From positions 824,367,396 to 824,431,395 of the forward strand of contig NC_081414.1 in the NCBI RefSeq assembly GCF_030272615.1: a stretch of DNA of 64,000 nt, written 5' to 3'. This document shows, piece after piece, positions 35,261 to 46,418 of this stretch (position 1 is the stretch's first letter; the number at the start of each line of letters is the position of its first letter). This DNA is from Cryptomeria japonica. Its lineage: Eukaryota; Streptophyta; Pinopsida; Cupressales; Cupressaceae. The notes below the pieces were generated by a model that searched no databases, was not told where the DNA came from, and saw nothing but the letters and a program-made list of their open reading frames with translations. Both the position numbers and the translations under genes were made by a program.

Positions 35261-35380
35261 TTAACACATCTCCTCCTCCCGACATTTTCCCCCCCTCCAT
35301 TTAACACATCTCCTCCTCCCGACATTTTCATCTCCTCCATATAACACATCTCCTCCTCCCGACATTTTCATCCCATTCTC
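35261..35380 (+). promoter_or_regulatory. Three 40-bp promoter repeats with TATA-like starts
   Basis: Units at 35261, 35301 and 35341 begin TTAACACATC or ATAACACATC and continue TCCTCCTCCCGACATTTTC. The boundary of the last unit forms CCATATAACAC (35337-35347), a likely TATA box about 125 bases before the ATG, and the same word occurs at 35231. The duplication may have multiplied a core promoter; this is inference from position. Confidence 0.6.
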
Positions 35381-35468
35381 TTCCCACCAAGCTTCGTTAA
35401 TCCACTGCATTTCCTTACTCCTTTACTTTGAATATCTTGCGTTGGGTTTTCCCTGCACTAAGTAGGAG

Positions 35469-36017
35469 ATGGCTGGGTTACGGCTTCTTGTTGTCGTGCT
35501 GGGTATGTCTGTGTTGGTTCAGCTTGCCCATGCTGTAGACTCCACGAATGCCCACGCTACGTTCTATGGAGGTAGTATCAGTTTCTGGGTTGTTTTTTGA
35601 CTAGTATTTTCTGATGAAAAGCAATCTTTGGGATGCTTTTAATTAGGACTTATTTTGATTTACAATGCAGGTGGTTGTGGAAACCTCTCCAACACTGCCG
35701 TTTGCAACAATGGCTTCAGCTGGGGAGCATGCTATCACAAAAGTACAACGATGCTTACATCTTGTGCAAATTTACCGATTTTGATGGGGCTTTTTGTGGC
35801 AGGAATTGTAATATTTTTGTTAACTTTAGCCACTCTTTTGATCCTGCTAAGTCCCATATTGATACCTGTGGGAATACTGTTATTTATGACAGTTTTAGGC
35901 CTCTTTGCTGTGGGTATTTTTGGAGTGACAGTAATTTTGGGTTTTAAATGGCTTTATAACTACTTGAAAGGCAGAAGTCCCAATTCTGATGGCATAGCTC
36001 AACGCTCTGCAGTTTAG
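35469..36017 (+). CDS. Chimeric expansin N-terminus / oleosin-hairpin protein (two exons, 149 aa)
   Basis: Exon 1 is 35469-35571, intron 35572-35670 (99 bp, GT...AG, phase 1), exon 2 is 35671-36017. Residues 1-22 (ending LVQLAHA) look like a signal peptide. Residues 28-36 (AHATFYGGG) and 37-58 (CGNLSNTAVCNNGFSWGACY, then HK) match the start of alpha-expansins, shortened, with Cys to Trp in the NNGLSCGACY motif. From residue 67 to 133 there is an uninterrupted hydrophobic hairpin with SPILIPVGI at 95-103, where oleosins have their proline knot PX5SPX3P; here the first Pro is Thr89. WLYNYLKGRSPNSD (128-141) matches the segment that follows the oleosin hairpin. The C-terminal oleosin helix is missing. 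The start codon has the same leader as the exon at 29749. Oleosins coat lipid droplets and expansins loosen cell walls; what this fusion does is unknown. The open frame with a clean intron suggests a functional gene or a recent pseudogene. Confidence 0.72.
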
Positions 36018-36440
36018 TTGTGATAAATCGAGAGATATTTCTTTGAACTATTTTATATATATTATTAAATATATATGAATTAGTTATGCATAAATAGAGG
36101 TTTGGATTCAGTTGAGTCATATTGTGTGAATTGGATGGTTTTCCCCTTTTGGAAATGTGCTTTTGGTCAGTAGACTTTAAAGCTGGAGTTTTTAATATGA
36201 AATGTTTGCACCTTTTTGGGCTGAATTGTGTTATATTGGATTGATTTGTATCTCTGTAATCAAGGCAATCTATGCCATGTGAAATTGTTTCTAGTAATTG
36301 ATCCTTTCAGGCAAATAGTTGTATATTGTTTGTTCATTTTTATTTTTTAAATGTGGTAATTTATTAGTATAGGTTAATGTAAATTAAAATTATATTGTTA
36401 TTTTGTCAATTTAATTATAATATAAAAAAATTGTATAATC

Positions 36441-36561
36441 TGAATTGGTTTAGTGATAGAGAACTTGTGCTCTTGAAATAGAGGTCAAAAGTTCAAATCC
36501 CACAAAGGGATATGGTATGTACACTTTATTGGCTTCAGCCTTACCTATCAATTTTTTTTTT
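36441..36561 (+). repeat. Possible tRNA-derived SINE
   Basis: TGGTTTAGTGATAGAGA resembles a polymerase III A box and, about 30 bases later, AAAGTTCAAATCCCAC resembles a B box. The body continues to a T run at 36551-36560. Spacing and order fit a tRNA-derived SINE head, but the sequence does not fold as a tRNA gene. No target duplication was defined. Confidence 0.5.
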
Positions 36562-38639
36562 AAATTTTCTACAAAATGGTTAGGTCAGTAGATCTAACTC
36601 TACAATGGCATTACAGTTTTTATGTAAAAGAAAAACAAAAAGATAAGATTGTTGTTTAAATGGTTAATTTTTTTATTATTATTTACTAATTATTTAGAAG
36701 ATGGATTTTTTATTTTATTTTTATGAGATTTGCAAGGAAACAAATAATTGTCTAAATTATAATACTAATTATTTAAAAGACGATTTTTTATTTGATTTTT
36801 ATGAGATTTGCAACAAATTATAAAGAAAAAAATAATGACGATATTTTACATATATTCAAAAATATAAATATATAATATTATTCACCTTATATTAAAAAAT
36901 GTCTACATTAAAAAATATTACACCACTCTCTGATATCACTTGCAAAGAGTAGGTGAAAGGAAAAAATAAGGCGTCACATTGTGTTGAACGAATGAGGTGG
37001 AAAGTGGATGTATGGGAATAAAGTCCACGTGGTTTTTCTCTATCACACCATTGTTTTCAATATTAAAGTCATTGATTTTTTTTAACCTTAGTGATTCACC
37101 TATGTAAAGTAAATGCTGGTCAACATAATTATATATTATTCATTAAATATTAATAATTTTTATTTAAATATATTATAAATTATATTTATATTAAAAGTTA
37201 ATTATTTTTAAAGTTGTGTTAATGGTGAAAAATTAAGAGTTACAATTGAGAAATTTATATTAAGAGATAAGAAATTGGGAATTCACATTGAAAATCTAGT
37301 TTTTATTTTTTTAAGGTATATACAACTTATTGTTGAAATTGTATTATTTATATTGTGTAACTTTTTATTTGTCATATGTGTGGTTGTTAAGATTATGAGC
37401 ACTTGATGCATGAGGTTGAGATTTCAATATGTGCTATGTATGAAAATGTTATATTATTTGTCATGGATTAATAAGTACCCAAAGCTAAGACCTTCTTGTG
37501 ATTATACTCTACATGTTCGAGCACTTTGCTACTTGAGCCACTAACACCTTTGTGATTCTAAAGCTAAGTTGTTTTCATCCCATAATTTATATATAAAAAC
37601 ATGTCTAACTTTCTTTAAACTTAATGGTTTAATAGTATACCATAACAGTATATAAAATAGGTCTTTTTAAAAGTAATATATTTGAATATTGGTGGATTCA
37701 ACCTTTATTTAACTTATATATTTTTAGTCTAATCACTCTCATATTATCTATCTATCTATTTGGTGTATGGGAAAACATTTTCATAACAAGTTGTCTTTGT
37801 TTAGGTACTTGTGTTGCTATGTTCTAGTCCCTTTAGGGATAGATGAGGTCCCTTATTTGTAGCCTCACCAAGCGAAGCTAGTTAATCCTAGAAGCTTTGT
37901 TCAACACAAAAATTATATATTTTAATATATGTTAGAAGAATAAGAAACACTTAACATACATTGTCCTATTCTATTAATGAAAATTTTAAGAACCATTCAA
38001 AATTACAAGCTTAATAATATCTAAACATTTTTATTGGGCAAGAGCATGCTTTTGATATAAAAATCTGTATGGGCTACATAGGCAATCATCTTTCCCTTCC
38101 CATGGTATTTATTCTACACGATTCATTTAATGCAACACACCTAATCTCTTCTTTCCACTATGTTTAAATTTAAAAATGATGTTATAAAAGAACATCTAGT
38201 GTTATTTTGTTCTAATTCATATTCAATTCTATTATAATAAATGAGGTGAGAATATATTAATGAATTTAGTAAAATGGATACCCTTTAGTCCTTATTTCTA
38301 TTAGAACCTGCAAAAAATTTCCAAATGCAATCTAATGTTGCCCACTTGAAAAACCCTAACCCTAAAAATTCTTCTTGTTTGCTTTACCCTATGCCTTTAT
38401 GTTTTGTTGGTGACCTTTGTTAATTGTTTGTAGGTCATGTAAGTTGTAATTTAGGGTGTCAATATTGCTTATGACCAATCCCTTGTATTAATTTTCCATG
38501 TTCCATTTCTTATAACCCCAAGTCCCTTTTATTTCCTAGGAAACACTTGGTGTATTCTACCCATGTGCTAATATTTGACACTTAAGTGTTTTTGTTGTTG
38601 GTGACTATTGTATATCATTGGGATCTCATTCGAGTTCTA
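36562..38639. other. Non-coding A/T-rich stretch
   Basis: No gene, LTR pair or RNA gene recognised. Small repeats only, such as two GACGATTTTTTATTT-like copies near 36700 and 36780. Confidence 0.5.
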
Positions 38640-39847
38640 ACAACCCATCAAAGCAAGCATCAAAACACATTAGCAAAGTGTGAATTTATCATTGGAGGAT
38701 CTTTTGTGTTCTAACGATCCACTGAGGACTAAGATTACCATGCACATAGGATATGTGGAGGCTAAGTTAGCTAGCATGTAGGCATTTGTGCTAGGCAAAT
38801 GATCGGTGGAACCTTTTTCTTTTCCCAATAACCCACCGATGAATGGACATGAATGTGCACCTGTTTTAGGAGATGACTTGGTAGTCAACCCTGGAGATAA
38901 GGTGGGCAGTTTGTTTATATTGTTGAGGCAATTTCATGCTCTAGTGATGTGGCGATACCAAAGGGATATAAAGGTATCCCATGTAGTACTGAAATAGAGT
39001 GGAAGTGACATGGCAAGTGGGATATATCAAAAGGGTGAAAGATTAAAAAAATTAACAAAAAATTAAAAAAATATTTCAATGTAGTTTTTTATAAAGTAAA
39101 CACAATAATTTAGTTGTTGATAAAATGTTTAAATTGAAGTTACACAAGCAATCACACTTTATTTAGTAAATTTTACCTTTTTTCTTCAATATTTTTGTGT
39201 ATATTGATAGCTTGAAACTTTAGTGCATGGATATATTTTTTACTACTTTTTATAAATATATACTTTTTAATAAAATTGAAAAGTTACGTGTGCTGAAATA
39301 TAACTCTTTCCTATTGCTACCACCTTTTCTCTTAATTATTTATCCAAATTAGAAAAGAATTATATCATCTTTACATAGATTCTTTTCTCTACTGCATCAT
39401 ATTTTTTTTCAAAATTTTTTAAATAAATTTTAGTATTTTTCCTTGACAAGATAATCAGCCTTATATTTAGTTTTGATTACCTACTTTCAATAAAAATAAA
39501 TATAAATTATAAAAACTAATGAAAATATTAAAAGATACATATTTTGGAAAATTCACTTATAGATCTATTAAAGGGTATTTTTACATTTCCAAAAAAATGT
39601 TATTTATAAGAGTAGGAGTTGTTGAAACATCGAGTTTTTTTAATTTTAATTTTTTTTTGTAATTAGACCCAAAGTAGTATAAAATATACATTTAGTAGAC
39701 ATTTCCAATTGGAAAAGTTGTGGTCCATATATAACTTAGCTATAATGAATCTATATAGACCATATGCTTGACTAAAATTAATTTTTAGTTAGAATTACTT
39801 AAATTCACTTGTGCTGATAAGTTGGCCTAAAATGTGATACAATTTTT
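38640..39847 (+). other. Possible 5' part of element X, mostly non-coding
   Basis: 38680-38997 can be read on the plus strand as a broken protein-like stretch (NNPPMNGHECAPVLGDDLVV, then NPGDKVGSLFILL). I do not recognise it. TTCTAAC(A/G) words at 38636 and 38712 repeat. 39000-39847 is A/T-rich without features. Confidence 0.3.
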
Positions 39848-42530
39848 GTGCATACCAAGAAAAAGAGAATTTGTCATGCATATGGATATGAATTTGTCAA
39901 AATAATAAGGGATTACATGTGCAAAGTGTTTGACTTGACTCCCAGTATAAATGTAAAGCTCAATTTGGAAGCTATTTGGGATGAGTATAAAAGATATGAG
40001 ATTGATTATGTAAGAGATGGTGTTTTCCTTATCATAGACCTAGGGATGATGAGGGAAGATTGAGGGTGTAATCTGATGGAGAAAAGTCACCTTTTTCTGT
40101 AAAATTGTTTCATGAATATTTTGAGTATACATATTATTCAATGTGCCAAGTTTTGGGTATTGATTCTTATGTAAATATAGATATAGCTCCAATGGTATTG
40201 GCTGCCAATATTGAAATTCATGAAGCCATACTATATGATTATGCAAAGTTTCTTGTTGAGGAAATAAATAGAGGCATGAAATCAATCAAAAGGAGTGATG
40301 ATGTTATTGTTTTCAAACATTACTCTAAGTTAATTTGTATCTCATTTTGAATGAAGGTTGGGAGAAAAATATATGGAAAGGGTACCTTCATGATTATGGA
40401 CAATTGTGTTGTGTTCAAATATGGACTTCCATATGGAATAGTAGGTATGGCAAATACCACTACTTGGACTTAGAAGAGTTCTTTGTGAAATGGGTGTATA
40501 TAGAACTTCGCCATCCTTGGAATTATAGTTTGTCACCCATAATTCAGAATTTTTTAAAGGCCCCTTGATAAGGACATAGGGAAAGGCATTGATCATAATT
40601 GGGGTGACTAGTATGCTTTTGAATACTATACTAAGATTAGGGTTTATGAATATGAAGGGGCCCCTTACTTGTTACCTAGGATTGTATTGGATAGGGTTGC
40701 CTATTTGGAAATTGTGAGGCATTTGTCAACATCTGATTTTGTACATTTGAAATCTCAAAATAAGTAATCCTTGTTCCCTACAACTCTAAAGTTAGGTGAT
40801 TTTAGGATCACTTCTTATGAGGCATATGCCCTCCTTGATGATAAATTGGGATATTATAGGTCACCAATTGGCAAAAGAAGGAAGTCCTTTGATCCTAAAG
40901 GATTCATTAATAATAAAAGGTTGTCATAGGATTTGGGAGTATATCACCATGAATATTTTGTTGATGATAATTAAGAAATGTGGAGGAACAATATGCAAAA
41001 AAGAGGATCAACATGTATAACATGATCTTGACAGTAGAGAGATGGATAATAAATCATGACCCTTCATACAAGGGTTCTTTTATTGAATAAAGGGATCTAT
41101 TAAGAAGAAATGAAGTGATATTGCAACATGAGCCTGAGTTGACATGACTACTTGCCCATGTCCTTAGGAAAATACGTCAACCTCCATACATACAAGATGT
41201 ACCTCAAATGCAAGCAAAAGTTGTGCTCCCAATTAGCACTATGTACCCACAATCCACTCCAAAGACAGTATATTCAATTGACATTGATGATTCGGATAGG
41301 GGGGAAAGGTGAATGTGAGGAATGCAAGCAAATTGAGAAGCCTATTATAGATACGTCTATTCGTCATGAGGATGGGGGTGCAATTGAAATTGAGTCATTA
41401 GATAGATTGTCTAATTATGTGAGACATCTTTCAAGACAAAAGTTTATTTCTAATGATGCTTTAATTCATTTACAAGAATTTAGGATTTTTTTTTCTTAAT
41501 GAAAGACAAATAAGGGAGAAGCTCAAAAATATTACATCAGATATGGTTCCTGAACTTAAAAAGAAACTATGGCATGAGGTAGGTGAAGAAATGAAAATTA
41601 TGGATGTTGAAAAGGGAAGAAAGTTGCTAAATAAAGCTAGAGTGATGATTCTCTTGGGATGGGATATGTCCTCTATTGTGGCCTTTGATAATTTGAGGTC
41701 AAATAAAAATTTAGAAGTGAAGATGAGCATTGAGGCAACTGATGAGATTTATACATGATTTGGATTTAATCTTGATGACATGTCCTTGACCATTTGGGCT
41801 TTGTATTCACTTGGGATGAGGCCACAAACAATTGGGGATCTCAGAAAAATCTATGGATAGCTCATGGTTCATAGGATTGAAGATACAAATCCCTTGGAAG
41901 TTGTAGATATGACTATCCATGCAGCTAAGTTTACAAAATCCCATGTAAAATGATTTGGTTATGGAGAATAATAAACTACAAACAAAGAATGAACAATTGA
42001 TGATTAAAAATGTGAAGCTAAGGGATAGGGTCATTGGTTCATCTAGTTCACCTCCTTTGTTGATTTCACAAGGCCAAAGTGATGCTAAGAAGAAAATAAA
42101 AGAATTAACTGAGGAAAGAGATCACTAGGAAAAGGAAGCAATAAAATCAAATGATTAAGAGAGAAGATTGATTGATGAGTTCAAAATTGATAAATAAATA
42201 TTTGTGCAAGGCTTGGTAAATGATGGGTTTGAAAAGATGTTGCTTGATGCTGACCAATTTTAAAGAATCTTTGTGGCCACATATAGGTTATTCAGTGAAC
42301 ATAAGAGATTGGAGTCTTGATTCAGATTGCACGAACCATAATTTAGAATCTAAGATGAAGACTCTAGGTGTTGTGTACATTTTAAGAAATAGTGGAGAAA
42401 GATATGGAAAAGAGGCCTTTGGAGCAATAAAAATGGTGATAGTTAATAGTTTAACAACCATAAATATGTGGTTGATTGTACACAAGAAGTACCTTGATAT
42501 AGTGGTGAAAGAGATTCATAGATATGATTA
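39848..42530 (+). pseudogene. Unrecognised coding remnant of element X
   Basis: Several plus-strand frames read like one protein of roughly 800-900 residues broken by stops and shifts: 39848-40063 (VFDLTPSINVKLNLEAIWDE), 40105-40350 (MCQVLGIDSYVNIDIAPMVL), 40600-40770 (GAPYLLPRIVLDRVAYLEIV), 41543-41758 (KARVMILLGWDMSSIVAFDN), then FNLDDMSLTIWALYSLGMRP in a further frame. Codon-like composition and low stop density on this strand support coding origin. It has no gag knuckle, protease or reverse transcriptase motif. Extra ORFs of unknown function occur in Ogre-type elements; whether this is one is open. Confidence 0.45.
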
Positions 42531-43892
42531 GACAAAGAACACTCATTTTCCATCCTTTTTCGGAAGTGAAGATGACCAATTGAAAGGATGAGAGGAATGG
42601 AAGCAAGAATTTATCTAGTTAAGGCCACTTATGACTAGGATTGACTTGAGTGATCAAGATAAGATAGTACAGAATGTGAGTATTCACATGGATAAATAGT
42701 TTTTAATTGAATATGGGATGGAATCCATTAGTGAATTGAACAATATAGTCATCTGTGATTGAGCATTTGTCCCAGTTGAATTTGTTTACACAAAGTGAGG
42801 GAACAGGATGCAGTTAAAGCCTCAAAACTATTCGCATGATCCTTCAAAGAATAACCGCATATTAAACCTTTTCACAAAAGCTCTTAGAGTATTAGAACAA
42901 AAACACGTTGATCAAGACATGCTTTATAAGCAAGATCAAAAGCATATACCTATGTCTAGAAATGACTCATCCTCCCATGAATAAATTGACTTTTAAGTAG
43001 CCTTCATATCTCCCACCTTTCCTTCATCCCCTAAAGCTTCCCAAACACCATCTCCATCAAATTATACATTCAGTGATGAAACCTTCCATTTTTATCCCCA
43101 AGGGCTATCCATAAAGAATTCCAAGCTAATCCCTTTTTTTATAAATATCCCTTATATGTTTCATAATTGCTACATCCAATGCCACCATATGTTCCATTTC
43201 CAATGAAACGTACTTCAGAGAGTCCTATTCAAGATACATTTATATCATGTCAAAATATGAACTCCATCAAAGAATCCTCCATTCATATCCAAAATAACAC
43301 TCCATTTCAAGAGGATAATCCAAAGACAAAAGAGACAAGTCCTAGCATAAATCAAGATCAAGAACAAATACTTCCATCCCATCTAATTTTTGACCAAGAC
43401 CCCATCTCTCAAGAGTCTTATGATGATCCATTCGTCCATTTTTCTTCCATCCAAGATGATCCCCTTCCATCTCAAGATAAAATTATCCTTCCAAGTCCCA
43501 TCCATAATCCACCTCCTAAGGAAGATCGTAATAACCCTTCCATCCCATCCAACATGACCCCACACAAAATAAAGAGAAAAGAACAAATTCCAGTGATCCT
43601 CTTCCAAGTCAAGATCAAGGTATCCTTTCATATCCACATCATGAACCTAATCCTCCTCAAGATCATGCCACCTCTACCTAAGCTAGTCATGAACCCCTTA
43701 TTATCAAATGGGTTCCTCTGCGTTCATCTAATCCAATCTACTTCATGATCTTGTCATTTCTTCCATACCATATCCCCTCAAAATGGACTCACATCTTGTT
43801 TCAAAATAACAAGTATCTCATTTCTAAAAAAATCTATCAAAACATGCATTATCAAGGAAAAGGGTTAGGAATCCATGAACAAGGTATATTAG
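42531..43892 (+). pseudogene. Element X Pro/Ser/Gln-rich region and first half of a G-patch-like segment
   Basis: 42800-43000 reads FTKALRVLEQKHVDQDMLYK in one frame. 43167-43750 is Pro, Ser and Gln-rich with SHP, DPLPSQD and NPP repeats. The last codons before copia-2 give GKGLGIHEQGI, the first half of a G-patch-like motif that continues after copia-2 as EPLHIKEKPNYHGLGYIS (51620 on). Such glycine-rich segments lie near the protease-RT junction in Tat-type elements. Confidence 0.45.
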
Positions 43893-44342
43893 TGTGAGAT
43901 TTTTCCAAGACCAAGGGCACAATGAAAAGCGCAAAAGAGAGACAAAAGTATGACAAGAACAGACTGTATTCTCATCAATATACAAATGATCAACTAGATT
44001 AACCAATACAATAAATATGGGCCTGCTTATATAGGCAAGGCCATATGGATATGTGAGCACACAACCATGACATGTGGCTCAATGAGAAAAAAGAGTAGGT
44101 AAGAAAACATAAGGGTAGGTAGGAGAAATAATATAATATTCCACAAGAGGTGGATGACCCACCGAATGTGGAGTGTAACAGCAAGATAAGACCACAAAAG
44201 GTGGAATTTCTCCTACAAGCTACATCCCTATGTGCACACTTCCCTAAGTGTCTCATATCCAAACTATGATGAGATGCATTATCCTAAGTTGACTTAAGTA
44301 AAGTGTAATAATATCCATGATGAGTAATTATTTAGACCAACA
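43893..44342 (-). repeat. 3' LTR of copia-2
   Basis: TGTGAGATTTTTCC to TTTAGACCAACA on the plus strand. The minus strand has a TATATAAG box (plus CTTATATA near 44027), giving a short promoter. Confidence 0.92.
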
Positions 44343-44352
44343 CCCCCCCTTA
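44343..44352 (-). other. Polypurine tract of copia-2
   Basis: TTAAGGGGGGG on the minus strand directly before the 3' LTR start TGTTGG. Confidence 0.75.
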
Positions 44353-44904
44353 AGTGCAACTTAGGGGAATGAAGACTCGAGTCAACAATGCAAGATGGGT
44401 CCCAGCTACTAGGCCATGATAGGTACCCATGTACAATATTGAAATGCAAGCAAACCTATGCAATGCAATCTCTCACAAATGAAGAAAGGGAGAAAACCCA
44501 CTGGGAAGAAACTCCCCCCCAAAAGAGAGATGAATGTACAAAAGACTCTCAAAGAAGAAGGAAAAAACCTCAAAGAGGAAAAAGTTGCCCCCCCATAAGA
44601 GAGGAAGGAGAAGTCAGCTAACCCCCCCAAATGAGACATCCTGCACCCCCAAGAGATCTCGCAACTGCTGGAACTTACTCTCGATGAAAGGTGTGGTGAA
44701 TATGTCTGCAACATGCTCTATTATAGGACAATACTACAAATCAATGACCTACTCCTAAATCAACTCTTGGATGTAGTGCATATGAATCTTGATGTGTTTG
44801 GTTTGTTGATGCTAGACCAGGTTCTTTGAGATTGCAATAGCACTCTGATTGTCATAATGTAGGATTGTTGGCCGTGGAGTGGTGAACCCAAACTCCGTGA
44901 GAAT

Positions 44905-46200
44905 CTACTGAAGCCAGATGGTCTCAGTCACTACGTTAACAGCCCCTCGATACTCAGCCTTAGTCGAAGAGAGAGAAATAGCATGTTGCTTCTTGCTATG
45001 CCAACAAATAGGGCCTGAACCAAGGTGGAAGTTGTAACCTATAGTAGACTTACGATCATCAAGATCGCCAGCCCAATCAAAGTCTTTGTAACCAACCAAG
45101 TGAATTCTTGTGCCTGCTACATAGTGAATCCCATAGTGATGTGTACTTTGGATGTAGTGAAGGATGTGTTTGGCAACTTTCCAATGAAGCTCATGTAGTT
45201 CCTGCATGAAGTGGGAAACCATGCCAACCGCAAATGGAATATTAGGGCATCTGTGAGCCAAGTAGATGAGACTACCCACAAGCTGACGATACAATGTGGC
45301 ATCAACTGGTGGAGAAGAGCACCTAGCCTCAAGCTTGACTCCTAAAAGAAAGGGAGCTGGTGCAGACTTACAATCAGCCATATGAAAGCGTGCAAGTAGA
45401 TCAAGAGCATACTTGGGTTGCAAAAGAGTAATCCCGGAAGATGACTCTGAAATCTCTATCTTGAGAAAGTAATGCAAAAGACCCAAGTCAGTCAAGCAAA
45501 TATGTTGTGCAAAGAAGATTTGACATTGCTAATGATGGATGTGGTGCTCCCTGTAATGATCAAATCATCAACATAGAGCACAAGTATCAAGTGTGAGTAA
45601 TCCTATTGCAAAATGTAGACATTCGGATCAAAATGAGACCTAGTGAATCCTGCGGAAAGAAGAAAGGAATCCATCTTGGCGTACCAAGCCCTGGGTGCCT
45701 ACTTAAGGCCATAGAGAGATTTCCTTAGTTTGTTAACCAAGGAATAATCCTGGATGAAACCCTATGGCTGCTCCATATAAATCTCCTCATCAAGATCCCC
45801 ATGAAGAAAATCACTCTTCACACCCATCTGATGTACAACCCAACCATGAGCTATGGCAATAGCAAGTGTCAAGCGAATGGAGTTCATATTGGCTACAGGT
45901 GCAAAGGTCTCATTATAGTCAACACCTGGAACCTAAGAGAAACCTTTCGCAACAAGCCAAGCCTTATACTTATCCACACTACCATCCGCTGCAAATTTGG
46001 TCTGATAGATCCACTTACATCGGGCCATATTTCTCCCCTTAGGGAGAGGGACTAACTCCCATGTGTTGTTCCTCATCAAGGAACTATACTCTTCCTCCAT
46101 ATCTTGGTCCCACTCAGGAACCCTTGAAGCTTCCTGAAATGCCTGTGGATCGGAAGTGGTAGCAATGTATGCATGTGGAAGGTCCTGATGTTGTGATCAA
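44905..46200 (-). pseudogene. copia-2 reverse transcriptase and RNase H
   Basis: 45495-44905 holds DLGLLHYFLKIEISESSSGI, VGSLIYLAHRCPNIPFAVGM, then RNase H with DFDWAGDLDDRKSTIGYNF, ICWHSKKQ and SLSSTKAEYRG. Upstream, in broken frames, the minus strand still encodes KSDFLHGDLDEEIYMEQP (about 45780-45830) and the catalytic YVDD followed by LII (45564-45575). The catalytic aspartates are therefore present but the frame is not continuous. Confidence 0.88.
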
Positions 46201-46205
46201 GTCCT

Positions 46206-46388
46206 CTATGTATTTGAAGGATCCCTAACAAGAGAACCCGTTGACTCAAGTGTCTGTCGAGCCCAACGAGGTCTAGGTGGAGGTGGAGAACGAGGCTCCT
46301 CAACTACAAGTGGACCCTGTGGAGGTGTAACCCTGTGATTCGGAGTTGATGGAGTCTCATCATCAGAATCACTTGCATCACTATCCAC
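46206..46388 (-). pseudogene. copia-2 integrase-RT linker
   Basis: A Pro/Ser/acidic linker (DSDASDSDDETPSTP, then EEPRSPPPPRPRWARQTLES) as found between integrase and reverse transcriptase in copia polyproteins. Confidence 0.7.
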
Positions 46389-46418
46389 AAAGGAGGAAGG
46401 TGGAGGAGGTAGAGAGGC

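Noticed and set aside
35742-35803. Possible second intron (GTACAA...GGCAG) inside exon 2
   Set aside because: Only about 62 bases, shorter than most plant introns, and removing it would delete the start of the hydrophobic hairpin.
35633-35947. 104-codon frame overlapping the oleosin-like exon
   Set aside because: It is the +1 shadow of exon 2; the frame with expansin and oleosin motifs and a clean splice phase is preferred.
38806-38997. Opposed open frames at 38.7-39.0 kb
   Set aside because: Short and unrecognised; could be the decayed 5' coding end of element X but cannot be supported as a gene.
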